From Pseudomonadota bacterium (GTDB taxonomy: Bacteria > Pseudomonadota > Gammaproteobacteria > Enterobacterales > Succinivibrionaceae), in contig JAEWPL010000116.1 of NCBI GenBank assembly GCA_023460615.1, positions 1 to 5,684 of the forward strand: a stretch of 5,684 nucleotides of DNA, written 5' to 3'. The translations under genes and the position numbers were made by a program. Numbering within the stretch: the stretch's first letter is position 1; each line of letters begins with the position of its first letter. Shown in pieces: positions 1 through 5,683 of the stretch. The notes under the pieces are model-generated. The model saw only the letters and a list, made by a program, of their open reading frames with translations. It did not search any database and had not been told where the DNA came from.

Positions 1-106
1 TCATAAGGAACAATATGATCTCGTATGTAGTATTCGACAGAATTTAAATCCTTAATTCCTTCTGCAATAGTGTGAATTACCAAGGTGGTAAGTAGAGATA
101 AATTTT
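1..106 (-). pseudogene. Possible partial minus-strand gene at the left edge, cut by the transposon end
   Basis: On the minus strand one frame is open from an in-frame TGA at 156-158 down to position 1. The part outside the deduced transposon end (106 down to 1) reads as a plausible protein stretch that includes TIAEGIKDLNSVEYYIRDHI. I do not recognise the family. There is no convincing ATG with a ribosome site in the window, so if real this is an internal or C-terminal piece of a gene running off the left edge. The open frame continues about 50 bases into the element, which may be chance. The missing 5' part is not found directly right of position 4612, as a simple insertion would predict. 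The short length makes a spurious frame quite possible. Confidence 0.3.
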
Positions 107-180
107 TGTAATAAGCGCATAATTTGCACACCCCAAATTCACTAAGATCTCGCCGTCAAATCACAAAACGCCCACCCCTA
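104..180 (+). repeat. Left terminal inverted repeat region of the IS21-type element
   Basis: Read inward, the left end has TTTTGTAATAAG (104-115, with the likely terminal TG at 107-108). Next comes ATTCAC (137-142) followed after four extra bases by ATCTCGCC (147-154), and then the best-conserved block TCACAAAACGCCCA (161-174). The inverse of the right end has the same order: TTTTGTAAATAG, ATTCAC directly joined to ATTTCGCC, then TCACATAACGCCCA. The distance from the terminal TG to TTCAC is 31 bases at both ends. The repeated motifs are probably IstA binding sites, as IS21-family ends usually carry more than one. The spacing between outer and inner motifs differs (22 bases here, 37 on the right). 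Confidence 0.7.
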
Positions 181-262
181 GCTCCTACATTTACACTTTT
201 GAGCAAAATTTATTGGCAAAAAATCGTAAATACAAGTACCATTACGACCATTTACAGTTCTG

Positions 263-290
263 TTTACAGGAAGATTTTTAGAGATTTAAT
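263..290 (+). promoter_or_regulatory. Weak candidate promoter for the zinc-finger gene
   Basis: TTTACA (263-268) and TTTAAT (285-290) are separated by 16 bases, like a weak sigma-70 promoter pointing at the gene at 353. TTTACAG occurs twice 12 bases apart (251-257 and 263-269). A strong Shine-Dalgarno-like AAAGGAG follows at 295-301, but no start codon is suitably placed after it. The assignment rests on consensus likeness only. Confidence 0.25.
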
Positions 291-352
291 TAAGAAAGGA
301 GCCACACTGTAACTCCAAGATTTCGACGCCTAGAAGTCACAGTGCAAGCATT

Positions 353-940
353 ATGCAGATTATACTATCTAAATCAGCTTTTTTCCTAGTGAAGAAAGAT
401 TTTAACGAATGCGGTTATGATTACGATTTGATAATCATTAAATCACGCTTACGCAAATTAGAATGTCCTCATTGCCACCGCCAACTAGCATGCAGTGGCT
501 ACTACTTGCGCACTATAATTACAGCGAAAGGCAAAAAGATCATTCGCATTCCAAGATTGCAGTGTGGCAATCGAGAGTGTGTTTACAAGATCACCCGTCA
601 CCTCAAAACACCGCCGATTATCAAGCCAATCCCTTACTTTATCCGTAAATTCTGCCAGTACCTGCTTATCAATATTCTAGTCTTAGCTCTAGTTAAAGCC
701 CCAAATCCATATCTAAGTAAAGTGCTGTTAAAATATTTAGAGCTTGGAGAGAAAGGATACTCCGAGCCTTTATCAATGTATGCACTTAAAGTAATACGTC
801 GTTTACGTTACAAAAACTTAAAATTTAAAGCTGAGTTTTTGCTTTACTTTTTGATGAGCGAAGATTACCTTGGCGTAGATGAAGTCTATGTTAAAAACGA
901 CAATTTATACATAAAAAATTTTATCCCTACGTTCAATTAA
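353..940 (+). CDS. Small zinc-finger protein, DUF6431-like, possibly transposon-associated
   Basis: The product is 195 residues. The sequence shows a CPHC pair at residues 38-41 and a second cysteine pair, CGNREC, at 71-76. Between them lies a basic GYYLRT stretch, and IRIPRLQC runs into the second pair. This CxxC...RxxC spacing resembles the zinc-ribbon N-terminal part of several transposase families (ISL3-type zinc finger) and the uncharacterised DUF6431 proteins, as far as I recall them. A hydrophobic segment follows at about 100-115 (YLLINILVLALVKA), which could be a buried helix. I see no DDE or other catalytic motif. The only in-frame ATG is at 353 and has a poor ribosome site. The good AAAGGAG about 50 bases upstream is too far away, so translation may be weak. 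It sits just inside the left transposon end and reads toward istA. A role as accessory DNA-binding or target-choice factor is inference; it could also be a separate insertion remnant. Confidence 0.6.
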   Translation: MQIILSKSAFFLVKKDFNECGYDYDLIIIKSRLRKLECPHCHRQLACSGYYLRTIITAKGKKIIRIPRLQCGNRECVYKITRHLKTPPIIKPIPYFIRKFCQYLLINILVLALVKAPNPYLSKVLLKYLELGEKGYSEPLSMYALKVIRRLRYKNLKFKAEFLLYFLMSEDYLGVDEVYVKNDNLYIKNFIPTFN

Positions 941-983
941 ATACCTTTAAAAATCAAACAGTTATTACACCGTGCAAAATTTG

Positions 984-1013
984 CTTTGACCAAACCAACC
1001 GACTTTGTCAAGG
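984..1013. promoter_or_regulatory. Spaced inverted repeat upstream of istA, possible operator
   Basis: CTTTGAC (984-990) and GTCAAGG (1007-1013) form an inverted repeat with six of seven bases paired and 16 bases between the arms. It overlaps promoter-like elements: TTGACC at 986, TTGTCA at 1005 and AT-rich TATAAA/TTATTATAA at 1015-1039. No -35/-10 pair has ideal spacing. It could bind a dimeric regulator such as the KfrA-like protein or IstA, but that is a guess. Confidence 0.3.
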
Positions 1014-1042
1014 CTATAAACACACAGGCTTTATTATAAGTT

Positions 1043-1085
1043 CCGTACCACAAATGGTACGGGGCGTAACCACCTATGTGGTTAC
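1043..1085 (+). promoter_or_regulatory. Two perfect tandem hairpins in the istA leader
   Basis: CCGTACCA (1043-1050), loop CAAA, TGGTACGG (1055-1062) is followed after three bases by GTAACCAC (1066-1073), loop CTAT, GTGGTTAC (1078-1085). Each stem is a perfect 8 base pairs with a 4-base loop. They end 14 bases before the istA Shine-Dalgarno AAGGAG (1101-1106) and no run of T follows, so a plain Rho-independent terminator is unlikely. Placement in the leader suggests control of transposase expression, for example blocking translation of read-through mRNA as leader stem-loops do in some insertion sequences, or a protein binding site. The two arms are similar to each other (GTACCA and GTAACCAC). 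Confidence 0.6.
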
Positions 1086-1111
1086 CATTGTGAACTTCTA
1101 AAGGAGTTTTT

Positions 1112-2890
1112 ATGGATAGTAATAAAGTTACTACTGTGCGTTCTGTATTTAGCGAGCTTCTAGAGCACAACAAGATCTCAAAGTCTAAGCTAGAAGCTAA
1201 GTTAAAAATATCTCGTAAACGTATCTCAAGACTGATGCAAATAGCCCTAGATCATAACCTAGAGGCAAAAGATGTTGTGGCAATGTCAGAGCAAAAGCTA
1301 GTTGAGGTGTTTTATAGTAAAGGTCATAGAAAGGAGTTTGTAGCTCCTGATTATAAAGGGGTTCATGAGTTTTTAAATCCACCTCGAACCTACAAGAATA
1401 AACCAAGTTTAGACCAAGCTTGGCTTGAGTTGTATGTGCATCCTAACTTTAAAGTAGAGGCTGATAAACTTAATGTAAATTACCTGCGACTTGGTGCTCT
1501 GCCACAAAAGTGCATGAGTTTGACTACCTTTAAACGAGGTTACAAAACCTACCTTTGTAGCCTCCAAAAGCAGTATTTGCATTTGAGTAATACCGCCACC
1601 ATTGGTGAAAGCTCACCTGGAGCTGTATGTGAGATTGATGGCGTTGGTGATGCTCTAAATTACATAGCAACAGATGGTACTGCTATGCAAGCTCGAGTAT
1701 TCTGCGCTACTTTAAAATACTCAGGCTTACTATTTGCTTATGCTTGCTCTAAGGCAAGAACCGTAGATTGGGCCGAGTTTATTGTAGCTGCTTTTAGATA
1801 CTTCGGTGGAGTTCCCGCCTGTATAAAGTCGGACAATGATGTGGCTTTAACCAGACGCGAGTTTGTAACTACACGCAAAGGAAAGAGCTTTTATACCATT
1901 AAACCAAATCCAACCATGAAGTATCTAGCAGATGCCTATAGTACCGATTTTATACTTACTAACTGCGAAGCACCTCGTGAAAAAGGCTTGGTTGAACGTA
2001 ATGTTTTAACCATTGAACGTGAAATTAAAAATTGCGATAAATTTAAATCTCAGCGTTTTGAATCGCTAGCTGCGGTTAATGCACTCTTAAAAAGCTTGTG
2101 TGATGATTTTAACAATAAGATTGTTGCTACCTGTAAATACTCACACCGAGCATTCTTTGAACTATATGAGAAAGAGCATCTATCACCACTACCTATTATT
2201 GAGCCATGCTTTAATCAAATGAAGTCTAGCACTGTATCTCAACGTGGTTATGTAAGATTTTTAGGTCATGATTACTTCGTTGGTACTGAGCGTATTGGTA
2301 CTACTGTGTACTGCGTAGAAAAGGAGAATGATAAGCTTGAGATCTTAGAGTATTTGACTCTTAACAAGATTGTTACCTATACCATTGATAAAACACCTTG
2401 TATTAGAGTTAAAAGAATTAAAGCTCCTCAGTTTTTAACTGAAAAAGAGCGTGCTGTTTCAAGAACTCTAGATGAGTACGTTGAGATTGCACGAACTGAG
2501 CATCCTACAGTAGCTTTTAGTTTGACTAACCTCATTAGGCACATATTCAGCAATCTAAACTTAAATGACGTTGATAGAAATCAGCTTTGCAATAGGATCT
2601 TACAGCACTGCAAACGCCATGTACTAGAAAGTGAGTCTCTCACTAATTGCATGTGTTACATCATTTCCAACCAAATCAGTACTAGTCATAAGATCTTAGA
2701 GCTACTAAATCAAGCTGTAAGTGCCAACCGAAAGACAGTTCAAATCACCCCAAAGCAAGATTTAAAACAAGAAATAACTAAGCGTGACGATCTCGACCAT
2801 CAAGCTAGTAATGTACGTGGTAGTGAGTACTACGAACAACGTCTTTCTAGTTTAAGTTTAAATCAGGGAGGTGAATATGAGCTTGATTAA
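1112..2890 (+). CDS. istA: IS21-family DDE transposase IstA
   Basis: IstA binds the transposon ends and catalyses DNA cleavage and strand transfer. The 592-residue product has a basic helix-turn-helix near the N-terminus (about 22-42, with KISRKRISRLMQIA). Its RNase H-like integrase core has the three expected acidic residues: D176 in CEIDGVG, D241 in KSDND and E295 in REKGLVER. This matches the D..D..E order of IS21/Mu/Tn7-type transposases. A beta-rich segment from about 377 (RGYVRFLGHDYFVGTERIGT) fits the C-terminal barrel of this group. The tail of roughly 150 residues makes it longer than many IstA proteins. ATG at 1112 is preceded by AAAGGAG at 1100-1106, a strong ribosome site. Its stop lies 14 bases inside istB, implying coupled translation. 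No frameshift or missing catalytic residue is seen, so it appears functional. Confidence 0.95.
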   Translation: MDSNKVTTVRSVFSELLEHNKISKSKLEAKLKISRKRISRLMQIALDHNLEAKDVVAMSEQKLVEVFYSKGHRKEFVAPDYKGVHEFLNPPRTYKNKPSLDQAWLELYVHPNFKVEADKLNVNYLRLGALPQKCMSLTTFKRGYKTYLCSLQKQYLHLSNTATIGESSPGAVCEIDGVGDALNYIATDGTAMQARVFCATLKYSGLLFAYACSKARTVDWAEFIVAAFRYFGGVPACIKSDNDVALTRREFVTTRKGKSFYTIKPNPTMKYLADAYSTDFILTNCEAPREKGLVERNVLTIEREIKNCDKFKSQRFESLAAVNALLKSLCDDFNNKIVATCKYSHRAFFELYEKEHLSPLPIIEPCFNQMKSSTVSQRGYVRFLGHDYFVGTERIGTTVYCVEKENDKLEILEYLTLNKIVTYTIDKTPCIRVKRIKAPQFLTEKERAVSRTLDEYVEIARTEHPTVAFSLTNLIRHIFSNLNLNDVDRNQLCNRILQHCKRHVLESESLTNCMCYIISNQISTSHKILELLNQAVSANRKTVQITPKQDLKQEITKRDDLDHQASNVRGSEYYEQRLSSLSLNQGGEYELD

Positions 2891-3713
2891 CAATAGTGCT
2901 CATACCCTTGAGGATGTAGAAAAGCTTTATAAAGAGCTAAGACTAACCTCTTTGTACCATGCAATTTCCAAGTTAAATAACGATCAGGATTTCCAGGATT
3001 TAACTTTTATTGAAAAGTGTTACCAAGTAGGTGTGGTTTGCAAGCAAAAGCGCCTTGAGAATAAGTATGAATGCTTGAAAAGAAAATCTAATATCGCTGA
3101 TACCGCTGTTTTACCTGAAAGTAACGATTTAGCTAAAAGCAACGGCATCACCATCGATAAGTTGGATTATATCATTAGCCGTATTACGGGTAAAGAAAAC
3201 AGGATCGTTGTTCTTACAGGTCCTACAGGTGTTGGCAAATCCACCTTTGGCATGAGTATCATGGATAGAGCTTTAAGATTAGGTCATAAAGCCTTATTTA
3301 ATGATTATTCTCTGCAAGCTTACATGCTCAACTCTCTTTACTTAGATAGAGTTTCTTACTCTGAGCGTATTGCTAATTTAACCTCTCAAACAGTAGTAAT
3401 GTTTGATGACTTCTTACTTGCTGAAAGTTTTACCAATGAAGCTGCTTGTATCAAAGACATCTTAGATGCAGCAAAAGCTAATCGCTGCTCAGTGATTTTA
3501 AGCTCTCAGCTACCCGTCGATAAGTGGTATGACAAACTACTCAATAAAGATAAGTCTAATGTCTTACTAGTTGATGCGGTCATAGATCGCATCCTTGAAG
3601 AGCCAATCATTATTACCCTTAATGGAGATTCAAGAAGAAGACACAAGAATAAAACTGAGGTTATTAACGCTCAGATTGCAATTACCAACAAGGATGAAAC
3701 TAAAAATGACTAA
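2877..3713 (+). CDS. istB: IS21-family AAA+ helper ATPase IstB
   Basis: IstB is the AAA+ partner of IstA. In the IS21 family it assembles on target DNA, remodels it and recruits the transposase. The 278-residue product has the usual N-terminal helical domain (about 5-75, with LYKELRLTSLYHAISKL). Walker A is GPTGVGKST at 115-123, Walker B is VVMFDDF with D177-D178, and NGDSRRR near the end matches the typical IstB C-terminal arginine motif. I place the start at ATG 2877 because GGGAGG (2866-2871) lies five bases before it. An in-frame GTG at 2871 overlaps that ribosome site and is less likely. The gene overlaps istA by 14 bases and the kfrA-like gene by 8, making a tight three-gene operon. It looks complete and functional. 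Confidence 0.95.
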   Translation: MSLINNSAHTLEDVEKLYKELRLTSLYHAISKLNNDQDFQDLTFIEKCYQVGVVCKQKRLENKYECLKRKSNIADTAVLPESNDLAKSNGITIDKLDYIISRITGKENRIVVLTGPTGVGKSTFGMSIMDRALRLGHKALFNDYSLQAYMLNSLYLDRVSYSERIANLTSQTVVMFDDFLLAESFTNEAACIKDILDAAKANRCSVILSSQLPVDKWYDKLLNKDKSNVLLVDAVIDRILEEPIIITLNGDSRRRHKNKTEVINAQIAITNKDETKND

Positions 3714-4356
3714 TGATAATAAGCAGGATAAAGCTCCTAAAAAGGTAGCTTCAAGTGAAGCTGTTACAGAAAACGTAAAAATTACGAATTACGTAAAGTG
3801 TAAATGTAAAAGCTCTGCAGATAGGATCACCTATGATGATGTTGAGAAGGCAATTAAACAGCTTGCTGCAACAGGTATTGAGATAAATTCAAATACTATT
3901 AGAGATCATTTAAAACATGGCTCTTTTTCAACGATAATAAAGCATATGAACACCTATCTGACAAAAGAGCTAGCAACAACTGCTGAGCTTGAGTTTACTC
4001 AAAACGGCATGGAAGAGTGCAAGGAATTGGCAGAAAAGCTTGTACAACAGGCTTTTATAGGCAATATCAAAACCTGCCGTCAAAGGATTGCCCAAGCTCA
4101 AAAAGAGCATGATTATTACAAGAAGCTCATGACCACTGAAGTTGATGCTGTAGCTAACTTAAATTCAACACTTGAAGCAGAACGTGATGCTCTCAAGGAA
4201 AAGGTGGCTACTCTGACAGATAAACTAAACAAAAGTGAGCAGAGGAACTTAGAAGCCATTACTAAAACAGAAAATTTAGAAGCAATGCTTACCACAGTAA
4301 AGCAACAAAATGAGGAGCTACTGACGAAAATAATGAAGTTTATTGAAAAGAAGTAA
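3706..4356 (+). CDS. KfrA-like DNA-binding protein with long coiled coil
   Basis: The product is 216 residues. Residues about 41-85 (ITYDDVEKAIKQL...GIEINSNTIRDHL..GSFSTIIKHMNTYL) match the pattern of the KfrA N-terminal DNA-binding domain known from plasmid proteins: a helical domain with a GSFSTI-type loop. The rest, about 86-216, is charged and heptad-like, rich in E, K, L and A, and predicts a long coiled coil. KfrA of RK2-type plasmids is a self-associating DNA-binding regulator, and as I recall similar domains occur in cointegrate-resolution proteins of some Tn3-family elements. The start at ATG 3706 is chosen because AAGGA (3690-3694) lies 11 bases upstream; the frame is open further 5' but only overlaps istB. 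It overlaps the istB end by 8 bases, so it is co-translated with the transposition genes. A role in end bridging, regulation or target choice is inference. Confidence 0.8.
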   Translation: MTNDNKQDKAPKKVASSEAVTENVKITNYVKCKCKSSADRITYDDVEKAIKQLAATGIEINSNTIRDHLKHGSFSTIIKHMNTYLTKELATTAELEFTQNGMEECKELAEKLVQQAFIGNIKTCRQRIAQAQKEHDYYKKLMTTEVDAVANLNSTLEAERDALKEKVATLTDKLNKSEQRNLEAITKTENLEAMLTTVKQQNEELLTKIMKFIEKK

Positions 4357-4366
4357 ATGAATATGG

Positions 4367-4394
4367 GGCAAGGCTTAGCCTTGCCTTATTCTTT
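4367..4394 (+). terminator. Rho-independent terminator after the istA-istB-kfrA operon
   Basis: GGCAAGGC (4367-4374), loop TTA and GCCTTGCC (4378-4385) form a perfect 8-base-pair GC-rich stem, followed by TTATTCTTT. It begins 10 bases after the kfrA-like stop codon and closes the operon. Confidence 0.85.
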
Positions 4395-4433
4395 ACCTAA
4401 CAATAGAGCTTTAAGAACTTTAACACTAGGTAC

Positions 4434-4519
4434 TTTAAAGCCTCTTTTGGCTTCTTAGGGGCGGAATGAGATCTGAGAGATCCTCTCAATACAGACCGAT
4501 AATTATGACAGATTTCTGA
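4434..4519. repeat. Intergenic repeat, copy A
   Basis: This stretch resembles 5307-5394. Shared blocks in order are TTTAAAGCCTC, TCTTAGGG, CGGAAT, a GATC-containing stretch, AG.CCG.TAATT and TTCTGA. Copy A contains a small hairpin, AAGCC-TCTTTT-GGCTT (4438-4453). It lies between the first terminator and the right transposon end, with no open reading frame. The function is unknown. It could be a conserved sub-terminal part of the element or a processed 3' RNA. Confidence 0.6.
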
Positions 4520-4525
4520 AAAAAT

Positions 4526-4615
4526 AGGATGGGCGTTATGTGAACGGAGGTATAGATAAATAAGTCTGGGCGAAATGTGAATGATCCTGTGTCTTTTTAT
4601 GAACTATTTACAAAA
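4526..4615 (-). repeat. Right terminal inverted repeat region of the IS21-type element
   Basis: GGGCG followed by two bases and ATGTGAA occurs twice, at 4531-4544 and 4568-4581, 37 bases apart. These are inverted relative to TCACAAAACGCCCA at 161-174. The innermost copy matches it at 13 of 14 positions. The outer end reads CTATTTACAAAA (4604-4615), the inverse of the left TTTTGTAATAAG at 10 of 12 positions. The terminal CA is probably 4611-4612. The outer motif sits 31 bases inside the terminus, exactly as at the left end. Confidence 0.7.
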
Positions 4616-4639
4616 GATCATCTATTTCGAGATCATCTA
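4615..4639. repeat. Two direct copies of AGATCATCTA, 15 bases apart
   Basis: AGATCATCTA occurs at 4615-4624 and 4630-4639, between the right transposon end and the second istB. GATAA follows three times (4644, 4666, 4684). The spacing suits a protein-binding site in the istB2 promoter region, but no clear -35/-10 pair is visible. Chance is possible in AT-rich DNA. Confidence 0.35.
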
Positions 4640-4695
4640 CTCTGATAATCTCAGATCAACTTCATGATAACCTACAGTTTAAGGATAACTTAAGA

Positions 4696-5241
4696 ATGAG
4701 CGATCTTACCTTAACTAAAGAGTATGGCTTAACTGACCAAATGAAAGCTTCGATTACTTCGTTGCAGTGGGTTAACAAAGGAGTAAATATCCTTGTAACA
4801 GGAGCTTGCGGTGTTGGCAAAACGGCTTTAATCAATGCATTTGGTTATAACTGCTGCAACAATGGCATAACTGTTAAGAACTTTAGAACTAGTGATTTGT
4901 TTGAAAATCTCTCGCAAATGACTGCTCTTGGTAAGCACAGATTCAAAGAGTCACTAAAAAGGATCAAGGTTTTGATCTTAGATGACTTTGCAATTACTCC
5001 TTTCGATGAAGAACAACGCAAAGATCTCTTTGACATCATTGATGACAGGCAGAAAATTGGCTCAACGATTATAGCAAGTCAGCTTAAGAAAGCTACCATT
5101 CAGAAGGTCTTTGGAAATGATGCCAAGGGTGAGTCAAGCTACGATAGATTTATAAATCCTTGCATTGAAATCATATTACAAGGCGAATCAAGACGAACTG
5201 CAGAAGGAGAAAAACGTAAACAAGAAGCTTTAGCCTTGTAG
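4696..5241 (+). CDS. Short IstB-family AAA+ ATPase without the N-terminal domain
   Basis: The product is 181 residues and a second IstB/DnaC-type ATPase. Walker A is GACGVGKT at 36-43 and Walker B is VLILDDF with D96-D97. SSYDRF at about 147-152 and QGESRR near the C-terminus match IstB-type nucleotide-sensing and arginine positions. The protein begins at the point where full-length IstB enters the AAA+ core (YGLTDQMKASITSLQWV), so the roughly 70-residue N-terminal helical domain is missing. The ATG at 4696 has AAGGAT at 4681-4686, a credible ribosome site, so this looks like a stable short form rather than a fresh truncation. It lies 84 bases outside the deduced right transposon end and is followed by its own terminator. 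It is clearly diverged from the first IstB, so it is not a recent duplicate. It may be a regulator or target-choice ATPase, or a leftover of a neighbouring element. Confidence 0.85.
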   Translation: MSDLTLTKEYGLTDQMKASITSLQWVNKGVNILVTGACGVGKTALINAFGYNCCNNGITVKNFRTSDLFENLSQMTALGKHRFKESLKRIKVLILDDFAITPFDEEQRKDLFDIIDDRQKIGSTIIASQLKKATIQKVFGNDAKGESSYDRFINPCIEIILQGESRRTAEGEKRKQEALAL

Positions 5242-5258
5242 TAAATTAAAATTCACAG

Positions 5259-5287
5259 AAAAGAGAAAGCTAACCGCTTTCTCTTTT
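5259..5287 (+). terminator. Rho-independent terminator after the short istB-like gene
   Basis: AAAAGAGAAAGC (5259-5270), loop TAACC and GCTTTCTCTTTT (5276-5287) form a perfect 12-base-pair stem ending in a T-rich arm. It begins 18 bases after the stop codon. Because the 5' arm is A-rich it could also work on the minus strand. Confidence 0.8.
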
Positions 5288-5306
5288 ACCGTAAGACAAT
5301 CTCTAA

Positions 5307-5394
5307 TTTAAAGCCTCAAAAGGTCTCTTAGGGCGGAATAAAGCCTCAGATCTCCTGTTAATCAAGTCCGCTAATTTACATATCAGCATTCTGA
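5307..5394. repeat. Intergenic repeat, copy B
   Basis: This is the diverged partner of 4434-4519, in the same orientation and also placed shortly after a terminator. AAAGCCTCA occurs a second time inside this copy (5340-5348). CTATTT at 5475-5480 lies 168 bases from the start of this copy, close to the 170 bases between copy A and the CTATTT of the right transposon end. This may hint at a decayed second right end. Confidence 0.6.
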
Positions 5395-5611
5395 CCACTG
5401 AATCTCATAGTCAAAAGTTGGTGACCAGCTCACAGAAATACTCCTAAAAAGAGCCTTGAAACAATATTAAATGGCTATTTTTAACTTTTAAAATTCAAAG
5501 ATGAAGATTAGAAATAATGGAATTGAACAGAAATAAAAGAACTGAAATCAAAAATAGAAAAACGCAGGTCAAAATTAAAAAAATAAGGTTCTCAAGATCT
5601 AGGATTTTAAT
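5395..5611. other. Gene-free AT-rich stretch
   Basis: I see no gene here. There is a small hairpin GTGA-CCAGC-TCAC (5421-5433) and then strongly A-rich sequence with low complexity. It separates copy B of the repeat from the transposase fragment at the right edge, and it may contain the decayed end of a second element. Confidence 0.4.
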
Positions 5612-5683
5612 TTAATGAACGCTGGAATTCGCACCAAGTTTCTCAATTACCTTAGTCTTAACCTTGCCATCTAAACCACGGTA
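5612..5683 (-). pseudogene. N-terminal fragment of an IS4/IS1634-like transposase
   Basis: The minus strand from the right edge reads YRGLDGKVKTKVIEKLG, then ANSSVH and a stop (TTA at 5612-5614). The Y-R-x-x-x-G-K-x-K-x-K-x-I-E-K-L-G pattern is typical of the N-terminal region of IS1634-type transposases of the IS4 group, as I remember them. Such proteins are several hundred residues long, so the stop soon after this motif means the gene is cut short here. A DNA junction at about 5611-5620 would explain it. The upstream part lies outside the window. The fragment is only 23 residues, so the family call is tentative. Confidence 0.45.

Larger units (their letters stand above)
107..4612 (+). mobile_element. 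IS21-type transposon carrying zinc-finger, istA, istB and kfrA-like genes
   Basis: This is a 4.5 kb unit bounded by imperfect terminal inverted repeats, starting TGTAATAAG and ending CTATTTACA. The TG...CA termini and internal repeated transposase-site-like motifs fit the IS21 family, and it contains a full istA-istB pair. It is longer than a typical two-gene IS21 element (about 2-2.5 kb, from memory) because of an extra gene on each side: a small zinc-finger protein before istA and a KfrA-like protein after istB. No clear target duplication is seen: the left flank ends in AAATTTT and the right flank begins AAAGATC. That is consistent with later rearrangement, with recombination between copies, or with slightly misplaced ends. 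All genes look intact. Confidence 0.7.

Noticed and set aside
124..312. 62-codon + strand open frame near the left end
   Set aside because: It lies over the transposon end motifs, has no ribosome site before its ATG and shows no recognisable protein pattern.
463..648. 61-codon open frame inside the zinc-finger gene
   Set aside because: It is fully contained in another frame of the gene with the cysteine pairs, and has no ribosome site.
1043..1085. Tandem hairpins as a Rho-independent terminator of the zinc-finger gene
   Set aside because: No T-run follows either stem, and the hairpins sit just before the istA ribosome site.
937..1406. Two minus-strand open frames opposite the istA leader and the istA start
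   Set aside because: They lie over the hairpins and the istA coding sequence, have no domain pattern and read as antisense shadows.
2871..2876. GTG start two codons earlier for istB
   Set aside because: It overlaps the GGGAGG that serves the ATG at 2877.
3595..3705. Longer N-terminus for the KfrA-like protein
   Set aside because: The extension only overlaps istB in another frame, and the ATG at 3706 has a well-spaced AAGGA.
4395..4695. CRISPR array or guide RNA, considered because of the repeats near a Tn7/IS21-type operon
   Set aside because: Only two or three unequal copies are present, without regular spacers, and no cas-like gene is in the window.
4845..5039. Minus-strand open frame inside the short istB-like gene
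   Set aside because: It is antisense to the conserved Walker region and has no independent support.
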